Notes: generated by a model from the sequence alone, not told the origin. 64,000 bases of DNA from Jidongwangia harbinensis (GCF_020216025.1 NZ_JAIWNC010000013.1:1-64000); one strand, 5' to 3'; shown: positions 16,222 through 25,246, counted from the stretch's first letter. Made by a program: numbers and translations.

Positions 16222-17880
16222 ATGACGGACCAGCAGCGGCCCGACGACGGCCACGACCACGACAGCCAGTCCTCGGCCGGCACGTCCTCGGCCGGCCAGG
16301 TGCGGCCGGATGACGGCCAGTCCTCGGCGGGTCTGGTGCGGCCGGACGACGGCCAGTCCTTGGCCGGTCTGGTGCGGCCGGACGACGGCCAGACCTCGGC
16401 GGGTCCGGTGCGGCCGGACGACGACGTGACCCGGCCGCTCCGCCGCCCGGGATCGCCGGCGGAGCCCGACCTGTCCGGCGACGACGCCACCCGGCCGCTC
16501 CGCCGGACGGCATCGCCGCCGCCGGACCCGGCCGACGACGATGAGCTGACGGTGGTGACGCGCCGTCCGCCGGCCGACGAGCCGACGGTCGCCACTCGTC
16601 GTCCCACGGACGACGAGCCCACCGTGGTGACCCGCCGTCCGCCGGCCGACGAACCCACAGTGGTCACCCGCCGGACGGCGGACGTCGACGCCGAGCCGAC
16701 GGTGCCGCTGACGCCGGGCACAACACCGTCCGGCACCGGCACCGGCACCGCGTCCGGACCGGCCGTCCCGGGCGAGACCCGGCGCCCGATCCTCAACACC
16801 GGCCCGGGCCCGGCACCGGAGGCCGCGTGGGACCCGCACCCCGCGCCCGCCGCCGCCCCGGACTCGGCACCGCCTCCGGACCTGACCGATTATCCGGACA
16901 TCGACGAAAATCCGGACTTGGCGGCCGACCGGGAGTCCAATCGCGACCCCCATCGGGAGCCCGACCGTGGCCCGGCGAGGGCCCTGGGCCCGGGCGCGAG
17001 CACGACCGAGGACCCGGACCCGGACCCGGCCCGGGAGGCCGACCTATCAGCCGGCCGGGAGGCCGACGCCTTAGCCGGCCAGGAGGCCGAGCCGTCGGCC
17101 GGCCCGCAGGCCGCCGGCCCGTCCCGGGCCGATCCGGTCGAGCCGGCCGTGTCACCCGAAGTGGTGATCCCCGCGCCCGGCCGGGTGGCGCCCTGGCGGC
17201 GGCTCTCCTCGGCCGGCGCGCTGATCTGGGTGCTGCTGGCGCTGTTCGGGTTCACCCTGGTGGTCCAGCTGCGCAGCAACGACACCGACGACGGCCTGGC
17301 CGGCGCGCGTCAGGACGACCTGGTCCGGATTCTGTCCGATCTGGAGGCCCGGGACACCCGGCTGCAGTCCGAGATCGCCGCGCTGGAGGGCAGCCGGCAG
17401 CAGCTCACCTCCGGCGTGGCCGGCCGGGAGGCGGCGCTGGCCGAGGCGGACCGGCGGGCCGACGAGCTGGGCCTGCTGGCCGGGACGCTTCCGGGGCGCG
17501 GCACCGGTCTGGTGATCCGGGTGTCCGGGGTGAAGGCGTCCGCGATTCTCAACGCGGTGCAGGAGCTGCGCGGTGCGGGCGGCGAGGTCATGCAGGTCAC
17601 CGGCAGTGACGGTGGCTCGGTACGGATCGTCGCGTCGACCTATTTCGTCGATGCCGGCGGTGGCGGGATCGACGTGGACGGGACGCGGTTGACCGGGCCG
17701 TACACGCTGACCGTGATCGGTGTGCCGCAGACCATGCAGACGGCGTTGGAGATCCCTGGTGGGGTGGTCGCGTCGGTGCAGAGCGACGGCGGTAGCGTGA
17801 CCATGGAGCAACGCACATCGGTCGAGGTGACCGCGGTGCGTAAGGCCACCAGCCTGCAGTACGCGCGTCCGGTCTCGTGA
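16222..17880 (+). CDS. DUF881 protein with long repeat-bearing N-terminal extension (second copy)
   Basis: 552 residues, much longer than a typical DUF881 protein. Residues 1-320 are a low-complexity cytoplasmic region. It contains four 12-residue repeats (SAGxVRPDDGQ type, residues 22-69), two D-D-x-TRPLRR motifs, and five acidic-Thr motifs of the form (D)E-P/L-T-V (DEPTVVTRRP type, about residues 109-160), then Pro/Ala/Asp-rich sequence. One membrane helix (about 328-350), a coiled coil (about 365-415) and the extracytoplasmic DUF881 domain follow. The repeated Thr motifs look like Ser/Thr-kinase sites, and an FHA protein is encoded two genes on; that link is inference. Confidence 0.85.
   Translation: MTDQQRPDDGHDHDSQSSAGTSSAGQVRPDDGQSSAGLVRPDDGQSLAGLVRPDDGQTSAGPVRPDDDVTRPLRRPGSPAEPDLSGDDATRPLRRTASPPPDPADDDELTVVTRRPPADEPTVATRRPTDDEPTVVTRRPPADEPTVVTRRTADVDAEPTVPLTPGTTPSGTGTGTASGPAVPGETRRPILNTGPGPAPEAAWDPHPAPAAAPDSAPPPDLTDYPDIDENPDLAADRESNRDPHREPDRGPARALGPGASTTEDPDPDPAREADLSAGREADALAGQEAEPSAGPQAAGPSRADPVEPAVSPEVVIPAPGRVAPWRRLSSAGALIWVLLALFGFTLVVQLRSNDTDDGLAGARQDDLVRILSDLEARDTRLQSEIAALEGSRQQLTSGVAGREAALAEADRRADELGLLAGTLPGRGTGLVIRVSGVKASAILNAVQELRGAGGEVMQVTGSDGGSVRIVASTYFVDAGGGGIDVDGTRLTGPYTLTVIGVPQTMQTALEIPGGVVASVQSDGGSVTMEQRTSVEVTAVRKATSLQYARPVS
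16285..16428 (+). repeat. Four 36-bp in-frame tandem repeats
   Basis: Units at 16285, 16321, 16357 and 16393 each encode SAG-x-VRPDDG-type 12-residue blocks in the DUF881 N-terminus. They differ at only a few positions, which shows recent expansion by slippage or recombination. Confidence 0.85.
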
Positions 17881-17912
17881 CCGGCAGCACGGGTGCGACT
17901 ACGGAGGAATGC

Positions 17913-18293
17913 GTGATTCCTGAGGACCTGCGGTACACGGCCGAGCACGAGTGGGTGGCCAGCGACGGCAGCGGACCGGTGCGGGTGGGCATCACCCACT
18001 TCGCGCAGGACGCCCTCGGCGACATCGTCTACGTGCAGTTGCCCGACGAGGGCAGCGCGGTGCAGGCGGGCGATTCGCTCGGTGAGATCGAGTCGACCAA
18101 GAGCGTGTCGGAGATCTATGCGCCGATCTCCGGGACCGTGGTCGCCAAGAACACCACGCTGGCCGACGAACCCGAGTTGATCAACGCGGAGCCGTACGCG
18201 GCGGGCTGGCTGGTGGAGATCGCTCCGGATGATCCGGCGGCCGTGGATGCCCTTCTGGACGCCTCGGCGTACCGCGCTCTGACCGAGAGTTGA
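17913..18293 (+). CDS. gcvH: Glycine cleavage system H protein
   Basis: 126 residues. This is the lipoyl carrier of the glycine cleavage complex, shuttling the aminomethyl group between P, T and L proteins. The lipoyl-lysine is Lys63 in EIESTKSVSE, with the flanking GDIVYVQLP and IYAPISGTVV strands of the lipoyl fold. The GTG start follows ACGGAGGAAT, a strong ribosome site. It lies 32 nt after the DUF881 gene and before the FHA gene, the order seen in mycobacteria. gcvP is about 25 kb downstream (43263); gcvT and the L protein are not in the window. Confidence 0.95.
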   Translation: MIPEDLRYTAEHEWVASDGSGPVRVGITHFAQDALGDIVYVQLPDEGSAVQAGDSLGEIESTKSVSEIYAPISGTVVAKNTTLADEPELINAEPYAAGWLVEIAPDDPAAVDALLDASAYRALTES

Positions 18294-18497
18294 TCCGCCC
18301 CGCGCGTCCGGTTGCCGCGTCGATCCGGCGCTGACTAGGCTCGCGTGGCACAGCTTGAACTGTTATCTCTTCGAAACCAGTAGTCGTCCGTCCGGGGCCT
18401 CCGGGCAGCGGCGGGGGTGCCGCGCTCCGGGCGTCATGTCCGGTCCCGCTCACCCTGTGCCGTCGGGCGGCGACCGACAGATCCGTGAGGTGGTCCG

Positions 18498-18947
18498 ATG
18501 ACGCGCCCAGACGACGAGTTTCCCCCACTCGACGTCACGTCCACGCTGAACCTCGGTGCGCTCGACGAGGTGCTCGAGGGCCCGGAGACCGATGTGGTGC
18601 CGAGCCGGATGTCCGGCTCGCTGCCGCCCGGCATGGCGTTGCTCGTGGTGCGCCGCGGGCCGAACGCCGGTGCGCGGTTCCTGCTGGACCATGACGTGAC
18701 CACCAGTGGCCGGCACCCGGACAGTGACATCTTCCTGGACGACGTGACGGTGTCCCGCCGGCATGCCGAGTTCCACCGCGACGCCGGCACCTTCACGGTC
18801 CGCGACGTGGGCTCGCTGAACGGTACGTACGTGAACCGGGAACGGGTCGAGGCCGCGACGCTGAGCAACGGCGACGAGGTCCAGATCGGCAAGTTCCGCC
18901 TGGTCTTCATCGCCGGTCCCCGGCCGGAGGGCGAGGGCGGGGCGTGA
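18498..18947 (+). CDS. garA: FHA-domain regulator of the GarA/OdhI family
   Basis: 149 residues. The N-terminal tail carries a Thr-rich site (DVTSTLNL, residues 12-19) in the position of the kinase-phosphorylated ETT motif. The FHA domain (about 45-140) shows the phosphothreonine-binding residues in GRHPDSDIFLDD, VSRRHAEF and SLNGTYVN. In mycobacteria and corynebacteria these proteins, when unphosphorylated, bind 2-oxoglutarate dehydrogenase and glutamate enzymes and throttle them; PknB/PknG phosphorylation releases the block. The neighbouring gcvH and MerR genes match the known locus. The 204-bp upstream gap probably holds its own promoter; no clear box was assigned. Confidence 0.92.
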   Translation: MTRPDDEFPPLDVTSTLNLGALDEVLEGPETDVVPSRMSGSLPPGMALLVVRRGPNAGARFLLDHDVTTSGRHPDSDIFLDDVTVSRRHAEFHRDAGTFTVRDVGSLNGTYVNRERVEAATLSNGDEVQIGKFRLVFIAGPRPEGEGGA

Positions 18948-19687
18948 ACCCGTCGGGGGCTGCGGCACACGACCCGGGCGCGGGGCGTCCGGGTCGCAGC
19001 GACCATGCGCTGATGAGCATCGGTGAGGTGCTCGCCCATCTGCGTACGGAGTTCCCCGACACGACGATCTCGAAGCTGCGCTTCCTGGAGGCGGAGGGGC
19101 TCGTCGACCCGCAGCGGACCCCGTCCGGGTATCGCAAGTACTCGTGGCACGACGTCGCCCGGCTCCGGTTCGTGCTGACCGCGCAGCGCGACCAGTACCT
19201 TCCGCTCCGGGTGATCCGGGAGCAGCTGGAGGCGGCGGAGCAGGGCGAGGACCAGTTCGCCCCGCAGCGGCCCACGCTGGTCGCGGTGGGCACCGAGAAG
19301 GCGACCGATCCGGCGGACACCCGGGTGCCGCGCGACGATCTGATCGCCCGCACCGGCGTGTCCGACCAGATGCTGACCGAGCTGGAACAGCTGGGCCTGG
19401 TGGTGGCCCGGCCGCCGGGGTGGTACGACGGCGACGCCGCGGTGATCGTGGAGGCGGTGGTCGGGCTCACCCGGCACGGCCTGGAACTGCGGCACCTGCG
19501 CGCGTTCCGGACCGGCGCGGACCGGGAGGTGGGCCTGTTCACGCAGCTGCTCGCCCCGCTGGTGCGCCAGCACGACCCGGCGGCCCGGGCCCGGGCCGCG
19601 GAGACGGCCCGGGAGCTGCAGGCACTGTCGCAGCGGCTGCACGCCGCTCTGGTGCGGGCCGGCCTGCGCGGCACTCTGGGCCGGTGA
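18944..19687 (+). CDS. ftsR: MerR-family regulator of the FtsR type
   Basis: 247 residues. The MerR winged-helix HTH starts near residue 24 (LMSIGEVLAHLRTEFPDT, then ISKLRFLEAEGLV and RTPSGYRKYS). A C-terminal effector/dimer domain of about 150 residues lacks the metal-binding cysteines of classic MerR proteins. It corresponds to Rv1828 / corynebacterial FtsR, which activates ftsZ. The GTG overlaps the end of garA by 4 bp, so the two are translationally coupled. Two strong hairpins follow the gene. Confidence 0.87.
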   Translation: MNPSGAAAHDPGAGRPGRSDHALMSIGEVLAHLRTEFPDTTISKLRFLEAEGLVDPQRTPSGYRKYSWHDVARLRFVLTAQRDQYLPLRVIREQLEAAEQGEDQFAPQRPTLVAVGTEKATDPADTRVPRDDLIARTGVSDQMLTELEQLGLVVARPPGWYDGDAAVIVEAVVGLTRHGLELRHLRAFRTGADREVGLFTQLLAPLVRQHDPAARARAAETARELQALSQRLHAALVRAGLRGTLGR

Positions 19688-19765
19688 CGGGTTCGGCATA
19701 GGCTGTTCGGGGGTATGCGGGTGGAAACGGTGACGTACGACGTGCGTGTACCGTGCAGGAGAGGG

Positions 19766-19823
19766 CAGGTCGCCAGACCGGTGGATGGACCGGCGACCTG
19801 ACCGGGCCGTCTCGTCGACGGCC
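19766..19823 (+). terminator. Two consecutive strong hairpins between ftsR and the bifunctional nuclease gene
   Basis: Hairpin 1: CAGGTCGCC (19766-19774) pairs with GGCGACCTG (19792-19800), 9 perfect base pairs with a 17-nt loop. Hairpin 2: GGCCGTC (19805-19811) pairs with GACGGCC (19817-19823), with a 5-nt loop. No T-tract follows. They end 37 nt before the nuclease GTG and could terminate the gcvH-garA-ftsR transcript or act as a structured leader. Confidence 0.5.
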
Positions 19824-19860
19824 TGTTGGGGCGGCGACAACAGCGACACGGAGGCGTGCG

Positions 19861-20325
19861 GTGCGCGAGCTGAGCGTGGTCGGGGTTCGGGTGGAGCTGC
19901 CCAGTAACCAGCCGATCGTCCTGCTCAGGGAGGTCGACGGGGACCGTTACCTGCCGATCTGGATCGGCGCGGTGGAGGCGACCGCCATTGCGTACGAACA
20001 GCAGGGTGTCAAGCCGGCCCGGCCGCTGACCCATGACCTCCTGCGGGACATCCTGGCGGCGCTGCAGGCGCCGCTGAAGGCGGTGGAGATCACCGAACTC
20101 AAGGAGAACGTCTTCTACGCCGACCTGCTGATCGGTGACAACCTGCGGGTCTCCGCGCGTCCGAGCGACTCGATCGCGCTGGCGCTGCGGGTGGGCGCCC
20201 CGATCCGCTGCGCGGACCAGGTGCTCACCGAGGCCGGCATCGTCATCCCGGACGAGCAGGAGGACGAGGTGGAGAAGTTCCGCGAGTTCCTCGACCAGGT
20301 GCGCCCGGAGGACTTCGCGGGCTGA
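19861..20325 (+). CDS. Bifunctional nuclease domain protein (BFN/DUF151)
   Basis: 154 residues. The BFN core is seen in LPIWIGAVEATAIAYEQQG, RPLTHDLL, VFYADLLI and SARPSDSIALALR, which is diagnostic of DUF151. Plant members have RNase/DNase activity; the mycobacterial homologue (Rv1829) lies at the same position in the gcvH locus. The C-terminal acidic stretch (EQEDEVEKFREFL) is typical. GTG 19861 is preceded by GGAGG. Its real substrate in bacteria is not established. Confidence 0.9.
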   Translation: MRELSVVGVRVELPSNQPIVLLREVDGDRYLPIWIGAVEATAIAYEQQGVKPARPLTHDLLRDILAALQAPLKAVEITELKENVFYADLLIGDNLRVSARPSDSIALALRVGAPIRCADQVLTEAGIVIPDEQEDEVEKFREFLDQVRPEDFAG

Positions 20326-20495
20326 CCCGGCTGACCGGGGTGGACCGGCGGTGACGCTGCGGGCATCGACGGTTACCACAGGTCCGGTCGTCCGTACGCG
20401 GCGTGTCGCGGCATTACCTCCATGTTTCCGGACCGGCTGAGATATACGCTCGGGAAGTCCAGTACAGCGGCACCGCGCAGCGGGGAGGTAGTCGC

Positions 20496-21050
20496 GTGCA
20501 CGATCAGCCTCTTGAGGGCCCACACGTCGGCGAGGACGGATCGGTCGGATACCGCGGAGTCACGGCCTGCCAGGCGGTGGGCATCAGCTACCGGCAGCTC
20601 GACTACTGGGCTCGCACCACGCTCGTGGTCCCGAGCATCCGGGACGCGTCCGGTTCCGGCACCCAGCGGCTCTACTCGTTCCGTGACCTGGTGGTGCTGA
20701 AGGTCGTGAAGCGCCTGCTGGACGCGGGGGTGTCGCTGCAGAACATCCGCAAGGCGATCGACACGCTGCGGTCGCGGGGCGTGGCGGACCTGGCCGGCAT
20801 CACGCTCATCTCGGACGGCACCACGGTGTACGAGTGCCGGTCGCCGGAGGAGGTCGTGGATCTGCTCCAGGGCGGCCAGGGCGTGTTCGGCATCGCGATC
20901 GGCGGCGCGTTCAAGGAGATCCAGGGTTCGCTGTCGCACCTGCCGGCGGAACCGGCGGCGCAGCCGCAGCCGGTGGGCACCGACGTGCCGGCCGACACGC
21001 CCGCGGGCGACGAACTCGCCGCACGGCGGGCCCGGCGCCGCGCCGGATAA
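20496..21050 (+). CDS. MerR-family transcriptional regulator (second of the block)
   Basis: 184 residues. An N-terminal MerR HTH (GVTACQAVGISYRQLDYWART, then LYSFRDLVVLKVVKRLLDAG) is followed by a conserved regulatory part (TTVYECRSPEEVVDLLQGGQGVF), as in Rv1830 (McdR) relatives linked to cell division. The last 35 residues are a Pro/Ala/Arg-rich tail. GTG 20496 has a GGGGAGG ribosome site 7 nt upstream. The 170-bp gap before it contains an ATATACG box at 20451-20457 that may be part of a promoter. Confidence 0.87.
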   Translation: MHDQPLEGPHVGEDGSVGYRGVTACQAVGISYRQLDYWARTTLVVPSIRDASGSGTQRLYSFRDLVVLKVVKRLLDAGVSLQNIRKAIDTLRSRGVADLAGITLISDGTTVYECRSPEEVVDLLQGGQGVFGIAIGGAFKEIQGSLSHLPAEPAAQPQPVGTDVPADTPAGDELAARRARRRAG

Positions 21051-21089
21051 CGGTCAGCTTCTGACCGCAGGGCGGGATATGGTCCCGCG

Positions 21090-23372
21090 GTGACTCAGAT
21101 CGCAGACAGCCACGAGGTCATCCAGGTCCGCGGTGCGCGGGAGAACAATCTCCGCGACGTCTCGCTCGACCTGCCCAAACGCCGCCTCACCGTGTTCACC
21201 GGGGTGTCCGGCTCCGGCAAGAGTTCGCTGGTGTTCGGCACCATCGCCGCCGAGTCGCAGCGCCTGATCAACGAGACGTACTCGGCGTTCCTGCAGTCGT
21301 TCATGGGCAGTCCCAGCCGTCCGGACGTTGACGCCCTGCACAACCTGAGCGCCGCGATCGTGGTGGACCAGGAGCGGATGGGCGCGAACAGCCGGTCCAC
21401 GCTCGGCACCGCGACCGATGCGTACACCATGCTCCGGATCGTCTTCAGCCGGCTGGGCGAGCCGAGCGCGGGCAGCGCGCTGGCGTACTCGTTCAACGCC
21501 GAGGGCATGTGCCCGGCGTGCGAGGGGCTCGGCAAGGTCACCACGATCGACATCGACGGCCTGGTCGACCGGGACAAGTCGATCAACTCCGGGGCGATCA
21601 CGGTGCCCAACTTCAGCCCCGACGGCTGGTACGTGAAGGGATTCGCCGAGTCCGGCTTCTTCGACCCGGACAAGCCGCTGCGCGACTTCACCGCCGAGGA
21701 GTGGGAGCAGTTCCTGCACAACCCCGGCACCAAGGTCAAGATCAACGGCATCAACACGACGTACGAGGGGCTCGTCGTGAAGGTGCAGCGGATGTACCTG
21801 TCGAAGGACCGGGACTCGGCCCAGCCGCACATCCGCGCGTTCATCGACCGGGTCGCGACGTTCCAGCCGTGCACCGTCTGCGGCGGCACCCGCCTCAAGC
21901 CGGAGGTGCTGGCGTCCCGGATCGCCGGCCGGAACATCGCCGAGTGCGCGGCGATGCAGGTCAGCGACCTGGCGAAGTTCCTCGCCGGGCTGGAGGCGCC
22001 GTCCGTTGCCCCGGTGCTGGCCACCCTGCGGCACACCCTGGACTCGCTGGTCGAGATCGGGCTCGGCTACCTGTCGCTGGACCGGGAGTCGGGCACGCTG
22101 TCCGGCGGCGAGGCGCAGCGGGTCAAGATGGTGCGGCATCTGGGCTCGCCGCTGACCGACGTCACGTACGTCTTCGACGAGCCCACCGTGGGCCTGCACC
22201 CGCACGACATCCAGCGGATGAACTCGCTGCTGCTGCGCCTGCGGGACAAGGGCAACACGGTGCTGGTGGTGGAGCACAAGCCGGAGACGATCGCGATCGC
22301 CGACCACGTCGTGGATCTGGGACCGGGTGCCGGCCCGGCCGGGGGCCGGATCTGTTTCCAGGGTGACGTGGCCGGGCTGCGCGCCTCGGACTCACTGACC
22401 GGGCGGTTCATCGGCCACCGGGTCGGGCTGCGGGACGAGCCGCGCACCGCCACCGGCCACCTGACCATCTCCGGCGCCACACTGCACAACCTCAGGGACG
22501 TGTCGGTGGACATCCCGCTGGGCGTGCTGACCGTGGTCACCGGCGTGGCCGGGTCGGGCAAGAGCTCGCTGATCTACGGGTCGATGCCGCGGCGGGACGA
22601 CGTGGTGGTGGTGGACCAGTCCGGCATCCGCGGGTCGCGGCGCAGCAACCCGGCGACGTACACCGGCCTGCTGGATCCGGTGCGTACCGCGTTCGCCAAG
22701 GCCAACGGCGTGAAGGCGGCCCTGTTCAGCGCGAACTCCGAGGGCGCCTGCCCGAACTGCAAGGGGCTCGGCCTGGTCTACGTCGACCTGGCCATGATGG
22801 CCGGGGTGGCGTCGGTGTGCGAGCGGTGCGAGGGCAAGCGGTTCACCCCCGAGGTGCTCACCTACAAGCTGCGCGGCCGGGACATCAGCGAGGTGCTGGC
22901 CATGTCGGTGACCGAGGCCCAGGAGTTCTTCACCGAGAAGCAGGCGCGGGCGGTCCTGAACCGCCTGGTCGACGTCGGCCTCGGCTACCTGTCGCTGGGG
23001 CAGCCGCTGTCCACCCTGTCCGGCGGTGAGCGGCAGCGCCTCAAGCTGGCCATCCACATGGCGGAGAAGGCGGCCACGTACATCCTCGACGAGCCCACCA
23101 CCGGCCTGCACCTGGCCGACGTCGATCAGCTGCTGGCGCTGCTGGACCGGCTGGTCGACGACGGCAACACGGTGATCGTGATCGAGCACCACCAGGCGGT
23201 CATGGCGCACGCCGACTGGATCATCGACCTGGGCCCGGGCGCCGGGCAGGACGGCGGCCGCGTGGTGTTCACCGGCACGCCGGCCGACCTGGTCGGGTCC
23301 GCGGACACGCTGACCGCCCGGCACCTGCGGGAGTACGTCGGCCTCGCCGGCCGGGGGAGCGCGGTGGCCTGA
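21090..23372 (+). CDS. Short UvrA-like ABC ATPase (UvrA2/DrrC-type)
   Basis: 760 residues, against about 950 for UvrA. Two ATPase halves are present: Walker A GVSGSGKSS and GVAGSGKSS, signatures LSGGEAQRVK and LSGGERQRLK, and DEPTVGLH / DEPTTGLH. Zinc-finger cysteines occur in CPACEGLG, CTVCGGTR, CPNCKGLG and CERCEGKRF. The shorter length suggests loss of the UvrB-interaction region, as in UvrA2 and the daunorubicin-resistance protein DrrC, which bind DNA and remove intercalated drugs rather than drive excision repair. The GTG start sits 6 nt after TATGGT (21078-21083), so it is probably leaderless. It is separate from the upstream MerR unit. Confidence 0.87.
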   Translation: MTQIADSHEVIQVRGARENNLRDVSLDLPKRRLTVFTGVSGSGKSSLVFGTIAAESQRLINETYSAFLQSFMGSPSRPDVDALHNLSAAIVVDQERMGANSRSTLGTATDAYTMLRIVFSRLGEPSAGSALAYSFNAEGMCPACEGLGKVTTIDIDGLVDRDKSINSGAITVPNFSPDGWYVKGFAESGFFDPDKPLRDFTAEEWEQFLHNPGTKVKINGINTTYEGLVVKVQRMYLSKDRDSAQPHIRAFIDRVATFQPCTVCGGTRLKPEVLASRIAGRNIAECAAMQVSDLAKFLAGLEAPSVAPVLATLRHTLDSLVEIGLGYLSLDRESGTLSGGEAQRVKMVRHLGSPLTDVTYVFDEPTVGLHPHDIQRMNSLLLRLRDKGNTVLVVEHKPETIAIADHVVDLGPGAGPAGGRICFQGDVAGLRASDSLTGRFIGHRVGLRDEPRTATGHLTISGATLHNLRDVSVDIPLGVLTVVTGVAGSGKSSLIYGSMPRRDDVVVVDQSGIRGSRRSNPATYTGLLDPVRTAFAKANGVKAALFSANSEGACPNCKGLGLVYVDLAMMAGVASVCERCEGKRFTPEVLTYKLRGRDISEVLAMSVTEAQEFFTEKQARAVLNRLVDVGLGYLSLGQPLSTLSGGERQRLKLAIHMAEKAATYILDEPTTGLHLADVDQLLALLDRLVDDGNTVIVIEHHQAVMAHADWIIDLGPGAGQDGGRVVFTGTPADLVGSADTLTARHLREYVGLAGRGSAVA

Positions 23373-23418
23373 CCGCGGCGGGCGGGCGCGGTGCCGGGGG
23401 CCGGTGCGGCCCCCGGGG

Positions 23419-24279
23419 TCAGGGCGGTGGTGCGCCGAGGCTGCGCAGCAGCAACGCGAGCGGGGGCCACTGCGCGCGTCCGCGGCGGGTCACCGCGTAC
23501 GCCCGCAGCCGTACCTCCGGATCGGTCAGCGGCACCAGCCGCACGCCCGCCCGGGTGGGCTGATCGGCGGGCAGCATGCCGACGCCCAGTCCCGCGACGA
23601 TCAGGTCCTGCACCAGTGACAGGCTGTCCGCCTGGTGGGCGATCCGGGGGCGGAAACCCCGGATCGAGGCGAGGGTACGGACCACCGTCTCGTCCGCGGT
23701 GTTGCGCGAGTTGACGATCCAGTCCCGGGTCAGCACGCCGGTGTCGGCGGCGCCGGCCGGCACGCCCACCGCCCACGGCACCGACCAGAGCGGGCGGGCC
23801 ACCAGCGTGGCGCCGAACGCGACCGGGGCGAGGTCGTAGTCGTAGGTCAGCGCCAGGTCGACGGCGTCCGTGGCGAGCAGCGCGAGCTGTTCGACGGGTT
23901 CGTGCTCGGCGATTGCGATCCGGACCCGCGGGTGCGTGTCGCGCAGCCGCGCCATGACCGGCAGCAGGGACCGGCGGATCGCGGTGGCGAACCCGGAGAC
24001 CCGCACCGTGCCGGCCGGCTCGGCGTCCGGGTCCAGGTCCAGCCGGGCCGCCTCGACCGCGGCCAGGATGGTCACGGCGTGCTCGGCGAGCCGGCGCCCG
24101 GCCGGGGTGAGCCGGACCCGGCGGCCGTCCGGTTCGATCAGCGCCGTGCCGGCGTCCCGGGCGAGCAGGGCGACCTGCTGGGACACGGTGGAGGTGGTGA
24201 GCCCCATCTCCTCGGCCACCGCGCGCATCGATCCGAGGCGGGACAGTTCGCGCAGTATCCGCAGGCGGCGGGTGTCCAT
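23419..24279 (-). CDS. LysR-family transcriptional regulator
   Basis: 286 residues. The N-terminal winged HTH (LRILRELSRLGSMRAVAEEMGLTTSTVSQQVALL, split here by description only) is followed by a type 2 periplasmic-binding-like effector domain (about 90-280). It is divergent from an EamA transporter gene, the usual arrangement for a LysR regulator that senses the transported substrate. The 83-bp gap between them contains direct repeats CCGGAATACC and CCAGGATTACC (24290-24321) as possible binding sites. The effector is unknown. Confidence 0.88.
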   Translation of the reverse strand: MDTRRLRILRELSRLGSMRAVAEEMGLTTSTVSQQVALLARDAGTALIEPDGRRVRLTPAGRRLAEHAVTILAAVEAARLDLDPDAEPAGTVRVSGFATAIRRSLLPVMARLRDTHPRVRIAIAEHEPVEQLALLATDAVDLALTYDYDLAPVAFGATLVARPLWSVPWAVGVPAGAADTGVLTRDWIVNSRNTADETVVRTLASIRGFRPRIAHQADSLSLVQDLIVAGLGVGMLPADQPTRAGVRLVPLTDPEVRLRAYAVTRRGRAQWPPLALLLRSLGAPPP

Positions 24280-24362
24280 GCCGATATTGTCCGGAATACC
24301 TGAACGGTGTGTCCAGGATTACCACGTGGACGTGAACGATCCCGCTGCCGTGTACTGGCGCC

Positions 24363-25232
24363 ATGACCGGCAACCCGGCCCGCACGGGCACCCTGCTGGC
24401 GATCGCGTCGATGCTGCTGGTGCAGCTCGGCCTCGCCGCCTCGATCGGCCTGATCGACGAGCTCGGCGCGGAGGGCGCGGCCTGGCTGCGGCTGGCCTGG
24501 GCCGGGCTGCTGCTGCCGCTGCTGGTCCGCCCGAGCCTGCGCCGCCTGGACCGCTCCGCGCTGCTCGCCTGCGCCGGACTCGGGGTGGTGACGGCCGGCG
24601 TCACGGTGCTGTTCATGGCCGCGATCGCCCGCCTGCCGCTGGGCACGGCCAGCGCGCTGGAGTTCCTCGGGCCGCTGGGTGTCGCGGTGTTCCGCGGCCG
24701 GCACGGCGCCAAGCTGTGGCCGGCCCTGGCCGCGGTCGGCGTGCTGCTGCTCACCGAGCCGTGGCGGGGCGGCGCGGATCCGGTGGGCGTGGGGTTCGCG
24801 CTGGCCGCGGGGGCGTGCTGGGCCGTGTACATCCTGCTCACCCAGCGGGTCGGCGACCGGGTGAGCGGTCTGCAGGGGCTGGCCGTCTCGATGCCGGTGG
24901 CGGCTCTGGTGGCCACCTTGGCGGTCGGTCCGGCGGTGCTGCCGCGGCTGGACGCCGGGCTGGTGCTGTTCGGCCTGGGGCTGGCCGTGCTGCTGCCGAT
25001 CATCCCGTTCAGCCTGGAGTTGCTGGCGTTGCGCCGGCTCACCACCGCGGCGTTCGGCACGCTGATGAGCCTGGAGCCGGCGATCGCGCTGCTGATCGGC
25101 CTGGTGGCGCTGCATCAGGTGCCGACCGGGTACGCGGTGGCCGGGATCGGGTTCGTGGTGGTGGCCGGGATCGGCGCGGAACGCACCGGCCGCCGGGAGC
25201 CGGACCCGGTTACGACCCAGATCCCGGCCTAA
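24363..25232 (+). CDS. EamA/RhaT-family (DMT) transporter
   Basis: 289 residues with nine to ten hydrophobic segments and two EamA repeats; typical features are ASALEFLGPLGVAV in the first half and LMSLEPAIALLIGLVALHQ in the second. DMT proteins export or import amino acids, purines and other metabolites; RhtA-like threonine/homoserine exporters share this layout. It is divergent from the LysR gene, which probably controls it. The specific substrate cannot be read from sequence. Confidence 0.88.
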   Translation: MTGNPARTGTLLAIASMLLVQLGLAASIGLIDELGAEGAAWLRLAWAGLLLPLLVRPSLRRLDRSALLACAGLGVVTAGVTVLFMAAIARLPLGTASALEFLGPLGVAVFRGRHGAKLWPALAAVGVLLLTEPWRGGADPVGVGFALAAGACWAVYILLTQRVGDRVSGLQGLAVSMPVAALVATLAVGPAVLPRLDAGLVLFGLGLAVLLPIIPFSLELLALRRLTTAAFGTLMSLEPAIALLIGLVALHQVPTGYAVAGIGFVVVAGIGAERTGRREPDPVTTQIPA

Positions 25233-25246
25233 CGCTCTGACCTGGG

